A DNA stretch of 64,000 nucleotides from assembly GCF_015840335.1 (NCBI RefSeq), contig NZ_CP060395.1, positions 2,579,277 through 2,643,276 on the forward strand. Direction: 5' to 3'. The DNA comes from Synechococcus sp. CBW1108 (GTDB lineage Bacteria > Cyanobacteriota > Cyanobacteriia > PCC-6307 > Cyanobiaceae). The position numbers were made by a program, and so were the translations under genes. The notes below the pieces were generated by a model that saw only the letters and a list, made by a program, of their open reading frames with translations, did not search any database and had not been told where the DNA came from. Shown piece by piece: positions 1-8,205 of this stretch (position 1 is the stretch's first letter; every line of letters begins with the position of its first letter).

Positions 1-239
1 TGGGCATCGACCCGGTCTGGGCTGAATCGTTCCAGGGTTTTGCCGAGTTCTGCGACGGCTGACCGGCTGAGCACCCCAGCCGAATCCAGGACCCTCTCCT
101 GGGGCGGAGCAGCGGGGAGGTTGCTGGCTGAAACGGCCAGGGCCGGTGTGGCGAGCAAAAGGCTGAGCAGGCTGCCGGTCAGGGCAGCAAGCAGACCCAG
201 GAGGGGGAGCCAACGGCTCGGTTGCGAAGAATGCAGCAA
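1..239 (-). CDS. TPM-domain protein (TLP18.3/Psb32 type), 3' end beyond window
   Basis: Partial gene; only the N-terminal 79 or so codons lie in the window. Reading from a TTG at 239 gives a short basic start, a hydrophobic stretch of about 20 residues ending in TPALA, which looks like a signal peptide, and then the stretch PQERVLDSAGVLSR. That stretch is typical of the start of the TPM domain found in TLP18.3/Psb32 and related thylakoid or periplasmic proteins linked to photosystem II repair. An in-frame TAG lies just upstream, so the start must be TTG 239 or the CTG next to it. It is divergent from the CCB gene, 68 bp away. The family call is good; the role in PSII repair is inferred from homologues. 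Confidence 0.7.
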   Translation of the reverse strand, partial: MLHSSQPSRWLPLLGLLAALTGSLLSLLLATPALAVSASNLPAAPPQERVLDSAGVLSRSAVAELGKTLERFSPDRVDA

Positions 240-307
240 CGGAAGAGGCCACGCTTCGCCCTAGTTTGCCTCTAGCTGACCCTGTTGTCGCCTCCTGCTG
301 TGTGGAC

Positions 308-1009
308 ATGACCGCCTCCATCCCCGCGCGGATCTGTCTTTGCTCAGGTGGGCTGGCTCTGGCATTGGTGGTGCTCAACCAGACCACCGCCGCCTCGATT
401 GATCCGGCCCTGGAGAGGGCAGCCGTTCTCGCCAGCATGCTGGCCGTTGGTTTGATGCTGGTGGGGGTGGTGTGGACCCGGGCGGTACCTGAGGCGGCGG
501 CCCGGGTGGAGCTCCAGGGCAGCCAGGGGTTGGAGCTGGCCGCTGGACTTCCCGCCGAGCTGGCCGAGGAGCTCGGCTGGGGCAGCCAGATGCTGCTCAC
601 CGCCAGCGCTGCGGCAGTGGTCGTCGTGTTCTGGCAGGGACGCTGTCTGCTGCGCCGGGGCCTGCTGGCAGAAACCGCATTTGTGCCCGGAGCGACCTGT
701 GAGCTTGCCCAGAGCAGGGGCAGGGTCGTTTCTCTAGTGGATCTGCGGCTCTATCCGGGGCGTTCCGAATTTGAGCGCCTGAGCCCCGGTTTACCGGCCG
801 TGGTGGTCCAACCCTTTGGCTCCCAGGGTCTGGTGGTGCTCGGGGGCTGGTCGCCGCGCTGCTTCAGTCGCAGCGACCTCAGCTGGCTGGAGGGCTGGAC
901 CCGCCGCCTTACGGGGCGAATGGAGGGGGTTGGGCCGATCGACGGGGCCCCGATCCAGACCGGGGTGGCACCTTCACCTGACTCAGCACCCGATTCCCCG
1001 GATTGCTGA
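308..1009 (+). CDS. CCB2/CCB4-family cytochrome b6f cofactor assembly protein
   Basis: A protein of 233 aa with an N-terminal hydrophobic helix, a second one (about residues 35-56), and the stretch GWGSQMLLTASAAAVVVVFW followed by a basic LLRRGLL. This matches my recollection of the cyanobacterial family related to plastid CCB2/CCB4, which attaches heme c(i) to cytochrome b6. The ATG at 308 follows an upstream in-frame TTG (266) and GTG (302); I prefer the ATG because the membrane helix begins right after it. The C-terminal tail is Pro/Ser/Asp-rich, and its last 101 bp overlap the convergent lptC gene. The family is fairly sure; exact orthology to CCB2 or CCB4 is not resolved. Confidence 0.65.
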   Translation: MTASIPARICLCSGGLALALVVLNQTTAASIDPALERAAVLASMLAVGLMLVGVVWTRAVPEAAARVELQGSQGLELAAGLPAELAEELGWGSQMLLTASAAAVVVVFWQGRCLLRRGLLAETAFVPGATCELAQSRGRVVSLVDLRLYPGRSEFERLSPGLPAVVVQPFGSQGLVVLGGWSPRCFSRSDLSWLEGWTRRLTGRMEGVGPIDGAPIQTGVAPSPDSAPDSPDC

Positions 1010-2099
1010 ATTCGGCTCGTCCCTCTTTGCTCAGCAGACCCGTGAGCCGCTCGGCTCGGGTGATCTGGTTGAGGCTCTGGCGGCGCAACACCACGCCCCC
1101 ATCGGCGGCAACCTCGTTGGTCTGCCAGTTCCAGCTGCACCTGTTTGCCTCCAGGGAATCTCCGGGCTGCTGGATCCGGCAGACCTGGGGAATCAGCACG
1201 GTGTGGCTGCGTCCCAACACCTCAAAGCCCTGGCCGCTCAAACGGGACTGGTCGAGTTGGGCAGTGAAGGGGTGGGGACTGCTGATGCGCTCAAGGGCCA
1301 TTTCAATGCGGGTGTCGCTGGCATCGAGGCGGGCCTTGCGGCTCGGGTCGAGCAGTTGCACGGGGGCAGCCAGATCAATCACCCGCGTAAGGGAATTGCC
1401 GCTGAGGCGTGGTGCAGTGAGGGTCTGTACGACGTTGGCCGGGAGGCGCCGCTCCCCCCGAACCGGGCCCATGCCTACCAACTGGCCAGTGCGGGCATAC
1501 CAGTCGACAGCCTTCAGGGCCAGTTTCAGCTGGTCGCTGCCGCTGCGTTCCAGCACGGGTTTGCCGCGCAGTTCCAGTTTTTCCTGCTGCAACAACACCA
1601 GGGCTCGCCTCGATCTCAGGCGCAGATCCCCCTGGCTGGCCTGGGGGCTGTGATCAATCACCATGCGCTCCTGGCGCGGGTACCAGCGCAGCCTCTGGGC
1701 TGTGATCAGCAGGGGTTTGGGCCCCAGCTTGACCAACCTGGTCAGGCCTTCGAGCTGCACCACTTCGCCGTCATTGATCACCGTGCCACTGGTTGCCTTG
1801 AGGCGATAGGCGGGCTGGCCCTTGGCATAGATCGTGCCGCTGAGATCACGGGCCTGGGCCACCCTGCGGCCGAGGTCATAACGGGCTTCCGGACTGCTCA
1901 ACTCCCAGAGAGGCAGTCCATCGGTGCCCTTCTGGCGCAGGTTTAGGGAGCGAAACACAAAGGGCTGGGGAGGCTCTTCCTTAGCGTCCTGCGGTCGACA
2001 GCCGAGCAACAGCAGGGGCAGGGCCGCACTGCCCATGGCAAGGAGCAGAAGGGGGCTGGCCCATGGGGCTGAACCAGGCTTGCCAGCTGAACGCCCCAT
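909..2099 (-). CDS. lptC: LptC-type LPS export periplasmic protein
   Basis: A 396-aa protein starting with a hydrophobic segment that ends in a lipobox-like LLGC (Cys 34). It is followed by beta-rich sequence in which the LptC pattern occurs (WELSSPEARYDLGRRVAQA, then a second repeat with ITAQRLRWYPRQERMVI). Cyanobacterial LptC proteins are longer than proteobacterial ones because the beta-jellyroll is extended or doubled, and this length fits. Role: bridging the inner-membrane LptBFG transporter to the outer membrane for lipopolysaccharide. The ATG at 2099 overlaps the metG stop as ATGA, so the two are translationally coupled. The 3' end overlaps the convergent CCB gene by 101 bp. Confidence 0.7.
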   Translation of the reverse strand: MGRSAGKPGSAPWASPLLLLAMGSAALPLLLLGCRPQDAKEEPPQPFVFRSLNLRQKGTDGLPLWELSSPEARYDLGRRVAQARDLSGTIYAKGQPAYRLKATSGTVINDGEVVQLEGLTRLVKLGPKPLLITAQRLRWYPRQERMVIDHSPQASQGDLRLRSRRALVLLQQEKLELRGKPVLERSGSDQLKLALKAVDWYARTGQLVGMGPVRGERRLPANVVQTLTAPRLSGNSLTRVIDLAAPVQLLDPSRKARLDASDTRIEMALERISSPHPFTAQLDQSRLSGQGFEVLGRSHTVLIPQVCRIQQPGDSLEANRCSWNWQTNEVAADGGVVLRRQSLNQITRAERLTGLLSKEGRAEFSNPGNRVLSQVKVPPRSGSGPRRSAQPPPFAP

Positions 2100-3694
2100 C
2101 ACAGGGGTGAATCCAGCTCGAGCCGCCGCATCACAGGCTCGGGCTCGGGCAGGGCCAGACCAGGCTGGAGAACCCCCCACTGCTGGGCCGCAATCCAGGG
2201 GGACTGGCCTTGGGGTTCGTCAGAGGGAGGGCCAGACTCCTTTGGCGCATCGCTGTTGAAGGGCTGCTGGCCGAGTTGCACCAACATCCGACTGGAGAGA
2301 TCGGGCACGATCGGGGCCAGCAACACCGCCAGCCAGCGGCTGGCCTCCAGTACCGCGTAGAGGTCTGATCCCACCTGGTCCCGCTGGTCGTCGTGCTTCA
2401 TCCGCTGCCAGGGGGCCTGGTCGTTGAGATAGCCGTTGGCGGATATGGCTAGCTGCAGGCTGGCTTCCGCCGCCCCACGAAAATCCAGCGTTGTAAGTGC
2501 TTCGTTGACTTTGCCTGCCGTCTCAAGGGCGACAAGGGCCAGAGGATGGCTTGCTGCAGCGGCCCCGCCGGCCGGGGGCACCGCATCGGCAAACCAGCGC
2601 CGTGCCATCGATGAGGTGCGGTTGAGCAGGTTGCCGATCGTATTGGCCAGATCGTTGTTCACCAGGTCGACGAAGCGCTGCTGCTGGAAATCGCCATCGT
2701 CGCCGAAGGCAATGTCCCGCAGCAGATACCAGCGCACCGCATCCCGGCCACAGCGCTCCAGCAACACCTCCGGATCGAGCACGTTGCCAAGCGACTTGCC
2801 CATTTTCTGGCCTTCCCGGGTGAGGAAGCCGTGGCCAAAAACCCGCTCCGGCAGCGGCAGTCCTGCCGAAAGCAACATGGCGGGCCAGTACACAGCGTGA
2901 AATCGCAAGATGTCCTTGCCGATGACGTGCAGCTGGGCGGGCCAACCCCGCTCGAGTACCTGCTCTAGTAGGGCCGGCTTGTCTGGATCAAGCAGGGCGG
3001 TGAGATAGCCCAATAGGGCATCAAACCACACATAAAAAGTGTGGCCCGGGTGGCCGGGCACCGGGATCCCCCAGGGGAGGTCCAGCCGGGAGATCGAGAA
3101 ATCGCGCAGCCCCTGGTTAACAAAATTTTCCACCTCCTTCTGGCGAGTGGCCGGCAGGATGAAACCCGGCCTCTGGATCAGGGCCTCTACCTCGGCCTGA
3201 TAGCGGGAGAGCCGGAAGAAGAGATTGACCTCGTCGCGCCATTCCAGGGGTTTGCGGTGAATGCTGCATTCCGGGTCCTGGCTGCCCGGGGCGTCGTCCT
3301 TGAACTCCTCACAGGCGACGCAATACCAGCCCTGCTGGCGCCCCTCCACCACATCGCCATTTGCCTCCACCCGGGCAAAGAATTGCCGCACCAACTGCTG
3401 ATGCTGGGGGCTGGTGGTGCGGATGAAGCTGTCGTGACTGATTTGCCAGCGGCTCCAGAGATCGCGGTAACCGGCGCTGATGGCATCGCAGTGGGCCTGG
3501 GGACTGAGCCCGGAGGCTTCAGCGGTGCGCTGGATCTTCTGGCCGTGCTCATCGCAGCCGGTGATGAACACAACCTGCTCCCCTCTCAAGCGCTGAAAGC
3601 GAGCGATCGCATCGCACGCCAACGTGGTGTACGCGCTGCCTAAGTGGGCGCGATCGTTGACGTAATAGAGGGGGGTAGTGAGGGTGAAAGCCAT
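2099..3694 (-). CDS. metG: Methionyl-tRNA synthetase
   Basis: A 531-aa class I aminoacyl-tRNA synthetase. Near the N terminus it reads TPLYYVNDRAHLGSAYTT, the HIGH-type signature, with HLGS. The connective peptide carries a Cys pair (CVACEEFKDD) and a further Cys/His (CSIHR), as in metal-binding MetRS forms. The KMSKS-type loop is KMGKSLGN. There is no C-terminal tRNA-binding domain. An ORF extends upstream of 3694, but homology begins at the ATG at 3694 (MAFTLTTPLYY). It is the first gene of a unit with lptC and is divergent from the FAD oxidoreductase. Confidence 0.95.
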   Translation of the reverse strand: MAFTLTTPLYYVNDRAHLGSAYTTLACDAIARFQRLRGEQVVFITGCDEHGQKIQRTAEASGLSPQAHCDAISAGYRDLWSRWQISHDSFIRTTSPQHQQLVRQFFARVEANGDVVEGRQQGWYCVACEEFKDDAPGSQDPECSIHRKPLEWRDEVNLFFRLSRYQAEVEALIQRPGFILPATRQKEVENFVNQGLRDFSISRLDLPWGIPVPGHPGHTFYVWFDALLGYLTALLDPDKPALLEQVLERGWPAQLHVIGKDILRFHAVYWPAMLLSAGLPLPERVFGHGFLTREGQKMGKSLGNVLDPEVLLERCGRDAVRWYLLRDIAFGDDGDFQQQRFVDLVNNDLANTIGNLLNRTSSMARRWFADAVPPAGGAAAASHPLALVALETAGKVNEALTTLDFRGAAEASLQLAISANGYLNDQAPWQRMKHDDQRDQVGSDLYAVLEASRWLAVLLAPIVPDLSSRMLVQLGQQPFNSDAPKESGPPSDEPQGQSPWIAAQQWGVLQPGLALPEPEPVMRRLELDSPL

Positions 3695-3743
3695 GCACCC
3701 CACCCTGCCACGCTGGGCTGCACTGAGCCCTTGCCTGGCAGCC

Positions 3744-5561
3744 ATGGCGATCGCCCACGAGCAGGTTGATGTGGTGGTTTGGGGCGGTGGAACGGGCGGC
3801 GTGGCTGCAGCCCTGCAGGCCGCCCGCGGGGGGGCAGACACCCTGCTGCTCACCCCCGGAGCCTGGCTCGGCGGCATGGTGAGCGCCGCCGGGGTCTGCT
3901 GCCCCGATGGCAACGAGCTCAGCCCCTGGCAGACCGGGCTCTGGGGGGCCTTTCTGCGGGAGCTGCAGCGGCGGGAGCCGGGTGGGCTGGATCACAACTG
4001 GGTGAGTTGCTTCGGCTACCGGCCCGCCACGGCCGAGGCGGTGCTGCGTGACTGGTGCCGGGCCGAACCCAGGCTGCGCTGGTGGCCATCGACCACCCTG
4101 GCGGCGCTCCGGCGGCGGGGCGCCCGAATCGAGGCCCTCGAGCTCTGCCGCGGCGAGCGCACCATAAGGCTGGATCTGCAACTGCTGATCGACGGCAGCG
4201 ATCGCGGCGACACCTTTGCGCTGGCGGATGTGCCCTTTCGCTTTGGCTGGGAGGCGCAGGAGCAGTGGGGGGAACCCAGCGCCCCCAGCCGTCAGCGGCT
4301 CGAGACGGAGCCATTTTTCCGCCAGCAGCCGGTGCAGTCGCCCACCTGGGTGGTGATGGGCCAGCTGGCCGCTGACAGGCCACCAGGGCCCGATAGCGCC
4401 GGGCCCCATCCGCCCCTGCCAGCCCCATTCACCGATGCCGCCGCCGCCTTCGGCCTCGAGCGCACGATCACCTACGGGCGGCTGCCGGGTGGTTTGGTGA
4501 TGCTGAATTGGCCGCTGCACGGCAATGACTGGCATCAAGGGCTCGGCGAGCTATTTGGTCCCGATCCCCAGCGGCGGCAGGCGGTGTACGGGGCCATGCG
4601 GGCCCATAGCCAGGCTTTTTCAGCGGCGCTGCAAGCGGCCAGCGGCGGCTGGCTGCGGGCGGCAGCCTGCTTCCCCAGCCATGGCGCCAGTGATGGCCAG
4701 CTCAGCGGAGCGGAGGCCCTTGCCCTGATGCCCTACTGGCGAGAGGGCCGTCGCCTGGTGGGCCGGGAGTTGGTGCGCGAACAGGACCTGCTGCCCCAGG
4801 CTGCCGGTGCGTCGATTGCCCCCCCCAGCAGGGGCGATGACGGCCAGCTCAGTGCAATCGCGGTGGGCAACTACGCCAACGATCACCACTATCCCGGGCC
4901 CGATTGGCCTCTGGCCCCCAAGAGTTGCCGTTGGGGTGGCCGCTGGAGCGGCACGCCCTTCACCATTCCCTACGGAGCCCTGGTGAGCGCCGGGGTCGAC
5001 AACCTGTTGGCGGCCGATAAGGGCACCAGCACTAGTCACATGGCCAACGGCGCCACCCGCCTCCAGCCCCTGATCCTCAATACGGGCCAGGCAGCTGGTG
5101 CGGCAGCAGCGCTCTGTATCCGGATTGGCTGCCTGCCGGCGGAATTGGCGCCCCGGCTGCTGCAGGAGACCCTGATCGGTGATGCCCTCGCCCCGGCCGG
5201 GCCGATGCCCCTGTGGGACACCCCCTGGCACCATCCGGATTGGGCGGCCCGCCAGCGGGCCGCCTTGCAGGATCCGGCCCTGCTGGGCGCAGGCGGCAGC
5301 CTGCAGGGCTGGCCAGCCCGCCTCGATCCTGCGGTCGCTCCTGCCGAGCCGGCTGAGCAGCTGCTTGAGGGCGAGTTGCGATGCGACGGTGAGGGTGGTT
5401 ACCGGCTGCAGCGCAAGGACGGCTTAGGCGATTGGCAGTTAATCACCCTGGAGCCCGCCATGCACCATTGGCTGGCGGCCCAGCAAAGCGGCCAGCTGGT
5501 GGCCCTGATCGGCTGCTGCAATCCCTGGGGGCCGTGGCTGCGGGTGTCGCGGCTGGCTTGA
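3744..5561 (+). CDS. FAD-dependent oxidoreductase (FAD_oxidored family)
   Basis: A protein of about 605 aa. It begins with a Rossmann dinucleotide-binding motif (DVVVWGGGTGGVAAALQAAR), followed by LLTPGAWLGGMVSAAGV, the pattern of the PF12831-type FAD-dependent oxidoreductases. A second motif, LLIDGSDRGDTFALADVPF, fits the second FAD contact region, and the C-terminal part has ADKGTSTSHMANGATRLQP and NTGQAAGAAAALC, as in this family. The substrate is unknown. The ATG at 3744 is chosen because the FAD fold starts 8 residues later; an ATG at 3693 and a GTG at 3678 are also in frame but would overlap the start of metG on the other strand. Confidence 0.7.
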   Translation: MAIAHEQVDVVVWGGGTGGVAAALQAARGGADTLLLTPGAWLGGMVSAAGVCCPDGNELSPWQTGLWGAFLRELQRREPGGLDHNWVSCFGYRPATAEAVLRDWCRAEPRLRWWPSTTLAALRRRGARIEALELCRGERTIRLDLQLLIDGSDRGDTFALADVPFRFGWEAQEQWGEPSAPSRQRLETEPFFRQQPVQSPTWVVMGQLAADRPPGPDSAGPHPPLPAPFTDAAAAFGLERTITYGRLPGGLVMLNWPLHGNDWHQGLGELFGPDPQRRQAVYGAMRAHSQAFSAALQAASGGWLRAAACFPSHGASDGQLSGAEALALMPYWREGRRLVGRELVREQDLLPQAAGASIAPPSRGDDGQLSAIAVGNYANDHHYPGPDWPLAPKSCRWGGRWSGTPFTIPYGALVSAGVDNLLAADKGTSTSHMANGATRLQPLILNTGQAAGAAAALCIRIGCLPAELAPRLLQETLIGDALAPAGPMPLWDTPWHHPDWAARQRAALQDPALLGAGGSLQGWPARLDPAVAPAEPAEQLLEGELRCDGEGGYRLQRKDGLGDWQLITLEPAMHHWLAAQQSGQLVALIGCCNPWGPWLRVSRLA

Positions 5562-5576
5562 GGGACCCAGCCGGGC

Positions 5577-7574
5577 TCATCCGGAAGCTGCCACCAGCCG
5601 CAGCTGGTCCCGCAGCGAATCCACCTGCTGCACCCGCAGCAGCAGCGCTGCACCGGGTTGGGCACCCTGGGGACAATCCGCGGCCAGATCCATTGCCAGT
5701 TCGTCGATGCGCACCAGGCCCAGCCGGTCCTGGGGCCGCAGCCAGCGCAGGAATTCCGCTTGCCACTGGCCAGTGCGGTGGGTTTCAAACCACACCTGCT
5801 GCCAGTGGCGCTGATCTTCGCGGGATATGCCGATTCCTTCGCGCACGGCACAATCAAACTGCTCGATCAGGGCCCGTACCTCCGGCTCATCGAGCACCGG
5901 CCCGCCGCTGAGCTGGGCACCGATTTGGCGCTGCACCACCAGATCGCCGTAGCGGCGAATCGGGGAGGTGGCCTGCACATAGGCCGGCAGTCCCAGGCTG
6001 AAGTGGGGGGCCGGCTTGGTGCCCATCAGCCCACGGCTGAGGCAGCGCTTGATAGCGGCGAAGCGCACGGCCCCCTGGGGCAGGGCCTTGAGCTCAGCGG
6101 CCGGTGGCAGGTCTGCCGTCGGCTGGCTGCGATAAGGCAGGGCCAGGCCCTGCTCGATGCCGAAGCGGGCGGCGACGGCCCCGGCGAGCACCATCGCCTC
6201 GGCCACCAGCTGGCGTGATGGGCAAACTTCACTGACCTCCAGCACCGGCTCGCCGTCGCGGCAGCGAATGCGGCCTTCAGGCAGGTCAAGCAGCAGGGCT
6301 CCCTGGCCTAGCCGCCAGGTCCGGCGCCGCTGCAGGAGCCGCTCGAGATCGGCCAGGTCTGGCTCCTGGGGGGGGGCCAGCTCAATCAGCTCGTCGGCAT
6401 CGGCGTAGCTGAGCCTGAAGGTGGGTTTCACCCAGCTGCGCGTAATCCCATAGGCCGCGATGGCTCCGTCGTCGTCGAGCTCTACCCAGGTGCTCCAAGC
6501 GGCCGAGCGCACCCCCTGGCGCAGGCTCAAGGGGCCGGTGGAGAGGGCCTCCGGAAACATCGGCTGGTTGCCGCGTGCCAGGTAGAGGCTGCTGCCGCGG
6601 CGGCAGGCCTCGAGATCGAGCGGCGAGCCGGCCTCGATCAGCCGGTCGGGATCTGCCACATGGATCCAGAGGCGCAGGCTGCCGTCGTTGCGGCGCTCCA
6701 GGCCCAGGCCATCGTCGATGTCGCGCGTGTCGTCGTCGTCGATGGTGACGCAGCGCTGGCCGCTGAGATCCAGGCGGGCCCCATCGCTGGGCAGGGGGGC
6801 TAGGTGAAGGGCAAGCAGGCGGCTGGCCTCAGCCTCTTGGGCAGTGCTGAAGCCACTGCTCCAGGGGGTCCCCGCCATGGAGAGCAGCTGGTGGGGATCC
6901 CACTGGCCCAGCTCGACCAGCAGATGGCGCAGGGCGCCGTGGTCGCTGCCCAGGTGCAGGGCCGTGAGGCTCTGGCGCAGGGGCGCAGCCAGTTCGCTGA
7001 GCTCAATGCTGCCGCCGGCCAGCTGTTTGAGCAGCTCCAGACGCTGGCGATGATCTGGGTTCAGGCCCGGTCCAGGCGGCTGGCGGCGGCGCAGCAGCTC
7101 AAGCCAGGTCCGCTCCTGCTGCTCGATCAGGGCCTTGCGGCGCCGATCACGGCGCAGGTTGCGCAATTCCGCACCACGGCGGGCTTCAATTTGCCCCTGG
7201 CGCAGACGAAACCAGCTTTGGCCTCCCACCAGGGCCAGCCAGCAAGCCGCTACCTGGGCCGGCCCGGCCCCACCGCACACCAGGTCGGTGAAATCACCTA
7301 TCCCAATAGTCTCATCCGATTCCAGCAACAAGAGCCAGGCTGCGCCCCAGGCGCGACGCTCGGGACGGGCCCGTTCGATGGCCGCCGGATCCAGGGCCCA
7401 GGGCTCTGCCCCAAGCCGCAGGGGCGGAGCAGTGGCACCGCGCAGGGGGCAGAGCAGCTCCAGCTGGCGTTGCGGCAACAGCTGGGATTTGGCCTCGAAG
7501 CCAACCCTCAGGCGGGCCTTGCTGCCCTGCAGGCTCTCCACGACGGCCAGCTGGGCTGCGTGGGACTCCAGCAC
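5577..7574 (-). CDS. RNase II/RNase R-family exoribonuclease (RNB domain)
   Basis: A 665-aa protein with the RNB catalytic signature (CVTIDDDDTRDIDDGLG) whose clustered Asp residues bind the two metal ions. It also has SLYLARGNQPMFPEALSTGPLSL and YVQATSPIRRYGDLVVQRQI, both standard RNB landmarks. The C terminus ends with a short S1-like stretch (LVRIDELAMDL). It degrades RNA 3' to 5'. The start is a GTG at 7574, 43 bp after rpsR, so it is likely cotranscribed with the ribosomal protein genes. Whether it is the RNase II or the RNase R orthologue cannot be settled here; the short N-terminal region favours the cyanobacterial RNase II-like form. Confidence 0.85.
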   Translation of the reverse strand: MLESHAAQLAVVESLQGSKARLRVGFEAKSQLLPQRQLELLCPLRGATAPPLRLGAEPWALDPAAIERARPERRAWGAAWLLLLESDETIGIGDFTDLVCGGAGPAQVAACWLALVGGQSWFRLRQGQIEARRGAELRNLRRDRRRKALIEQQERTWLELLRRRQPPGPGLNPDHRQRLELLKQLAGGSIELSELAAPLRQSLTALHLGSDHGALRHLLVELGQWDPHQLLSMAGTPWSSGFSTAQEAEASRLLALHLAPLPSDGARLDLSGQRCVTIDDDDTRDIDDGLGLERRNDGSLRLWIHVADPDRLIEAGSPLDLEACRRGSSLYLARGNQPMFPEALSTGPLSLRQGVRSAAWSTWVELDDDGAIAAYGITRSWVKPTFRLSYADADELIELAPPQEPDLADLERLLQRRRTWRLGQGALLLDLPEGRIRCRDGEPVLEVSEVCPSRQLVAEAMVLAGAVAARFGIEQGLALPYRSQPTADLPPAAELKALPQGAVRFAAIKRCLSRGLMGTKPAPHFSLGLPAYVQATSPIRRYGDLVVQRQIGAQLSGGPVLDEPEVRALIEQFDCAVREGIGISREDQRHWQQVWFETHRTGQWQAEFLRWLRPQDRLGLVRIDELAMDLAADCPQGAQPGAALLLRVQQVDSLRDQLRLVAASG

Positions 7575-7617
7575 GCCGACCAGGTCGCCGTCGTGGAGGG
7601 TTGGGGAGGCCAGGGAA

Positions 7618-7839
7618 TCAGCCCTCTGGATTCACGAATGGCAGCAGGGCCACGATCCGGGCCCGCTTGACCGCGTTGGTGAGGTCGCGCTGCTGCTTGG
7701 CGGTGAGGCCGGTGAGCCGGCGGGGCAGGATTTTGCCCCTTTCGGTGATGAATTTCTTGAGTAGATCCACATCTTTGTAATCGATGGGATCGCCCGGCTT
7801 GATCGGCGAAAGGCGTTTTTTGAAGAAGGAACTGGACAT
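7618..7839 (-). CDS. rpsR: 30S ribosomal protein S18
   Basis: A 73-aa protein with the full S18 pattern: [22 protein letters not shown] followed by [26 protein letters not shown]. It binds 16S rRNA with S6 in the small-subunit platform. It lies in a minus-strand set rpmG, rpsR, RNase II with gaps of 47 and 43 bp, which looks like a single transcript. Length and sequence are normal. Confidence 0.98.
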
Positions 7840-7886
7840 GGTTGGGGAGAACGGCAGGTGACGAGAATCGGAAGTGCGTCAAGCAC

Positions 7887-8081
7887 TCACTTGATTTCCT
7901 TGTGCACCGTGGTGGCGTTGCAGTGGGTGCAGAACTTCTTCAGTTCCAGCCGTTCGGTGGTGTTACGACGGTTCTTCTCGGTGGTGTAGCGGGACACACC
8001 TGGAGAACGCTTGGCGGGGTTGGACCGGCATTCAGTGCACTCAAGAGTGATCACGATCCGGACGCCCTTGTTTTTAGCCAT
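7887..8081 (-). CDS. rpmG: 50S ribosomal protein L33
   Basis: A 64-aa protein with CTEC near residue 15-18 and CTHC near residue 52-55, the Zn-ribbon cysteine pairs of the C+ form of L33, plus [18 protein letters not shown]. It is the first gene of the rpmG-rpsR unit and is divergent from pheT. Confidence 0.98.
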   Translation of the reverse strand: MAKNKGVRIVITLECTECRSNPAKRSPGVSRYTTEKNRRNTTERLELKKFCTHCNATTVHKEIK

Positions 8082-8168
8082 GAAGGACGTTGCGCCGCTA
8101 ATGCGATGCGAAAGGACAAGGGCCTAGCTTACCTGCCCGCTGTACCCCTCCCCGTACCCCTCCCAGAC

Positions 8169-8183
8169 CGATCCCTAGGATCG
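8169..8183. promoter_or_regulatory. Short dyad upstream of pheT
   Basis: CGATCC and GGATCG arms (6 bp each) around CTA, 23 bp before the pheT ATG. Just before it lies a direct repeat of GTACCCCTCCC (8141-8168). This may be an operator or part of the 5' leader; there is no T-run, so it is not a terminator. Function unknown. Confidence 0.25.
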
Positions 8184-8205
8184 ACCTACTTGAAGCAACG
8201 GCTTA

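Noticed and set aside
816-1946. 376-aa plus-strand frame antisense to lptC
   Set aside because: No protein family resemblance and it overlaps the real lptC frame; typical of GC-rich antisense reading.
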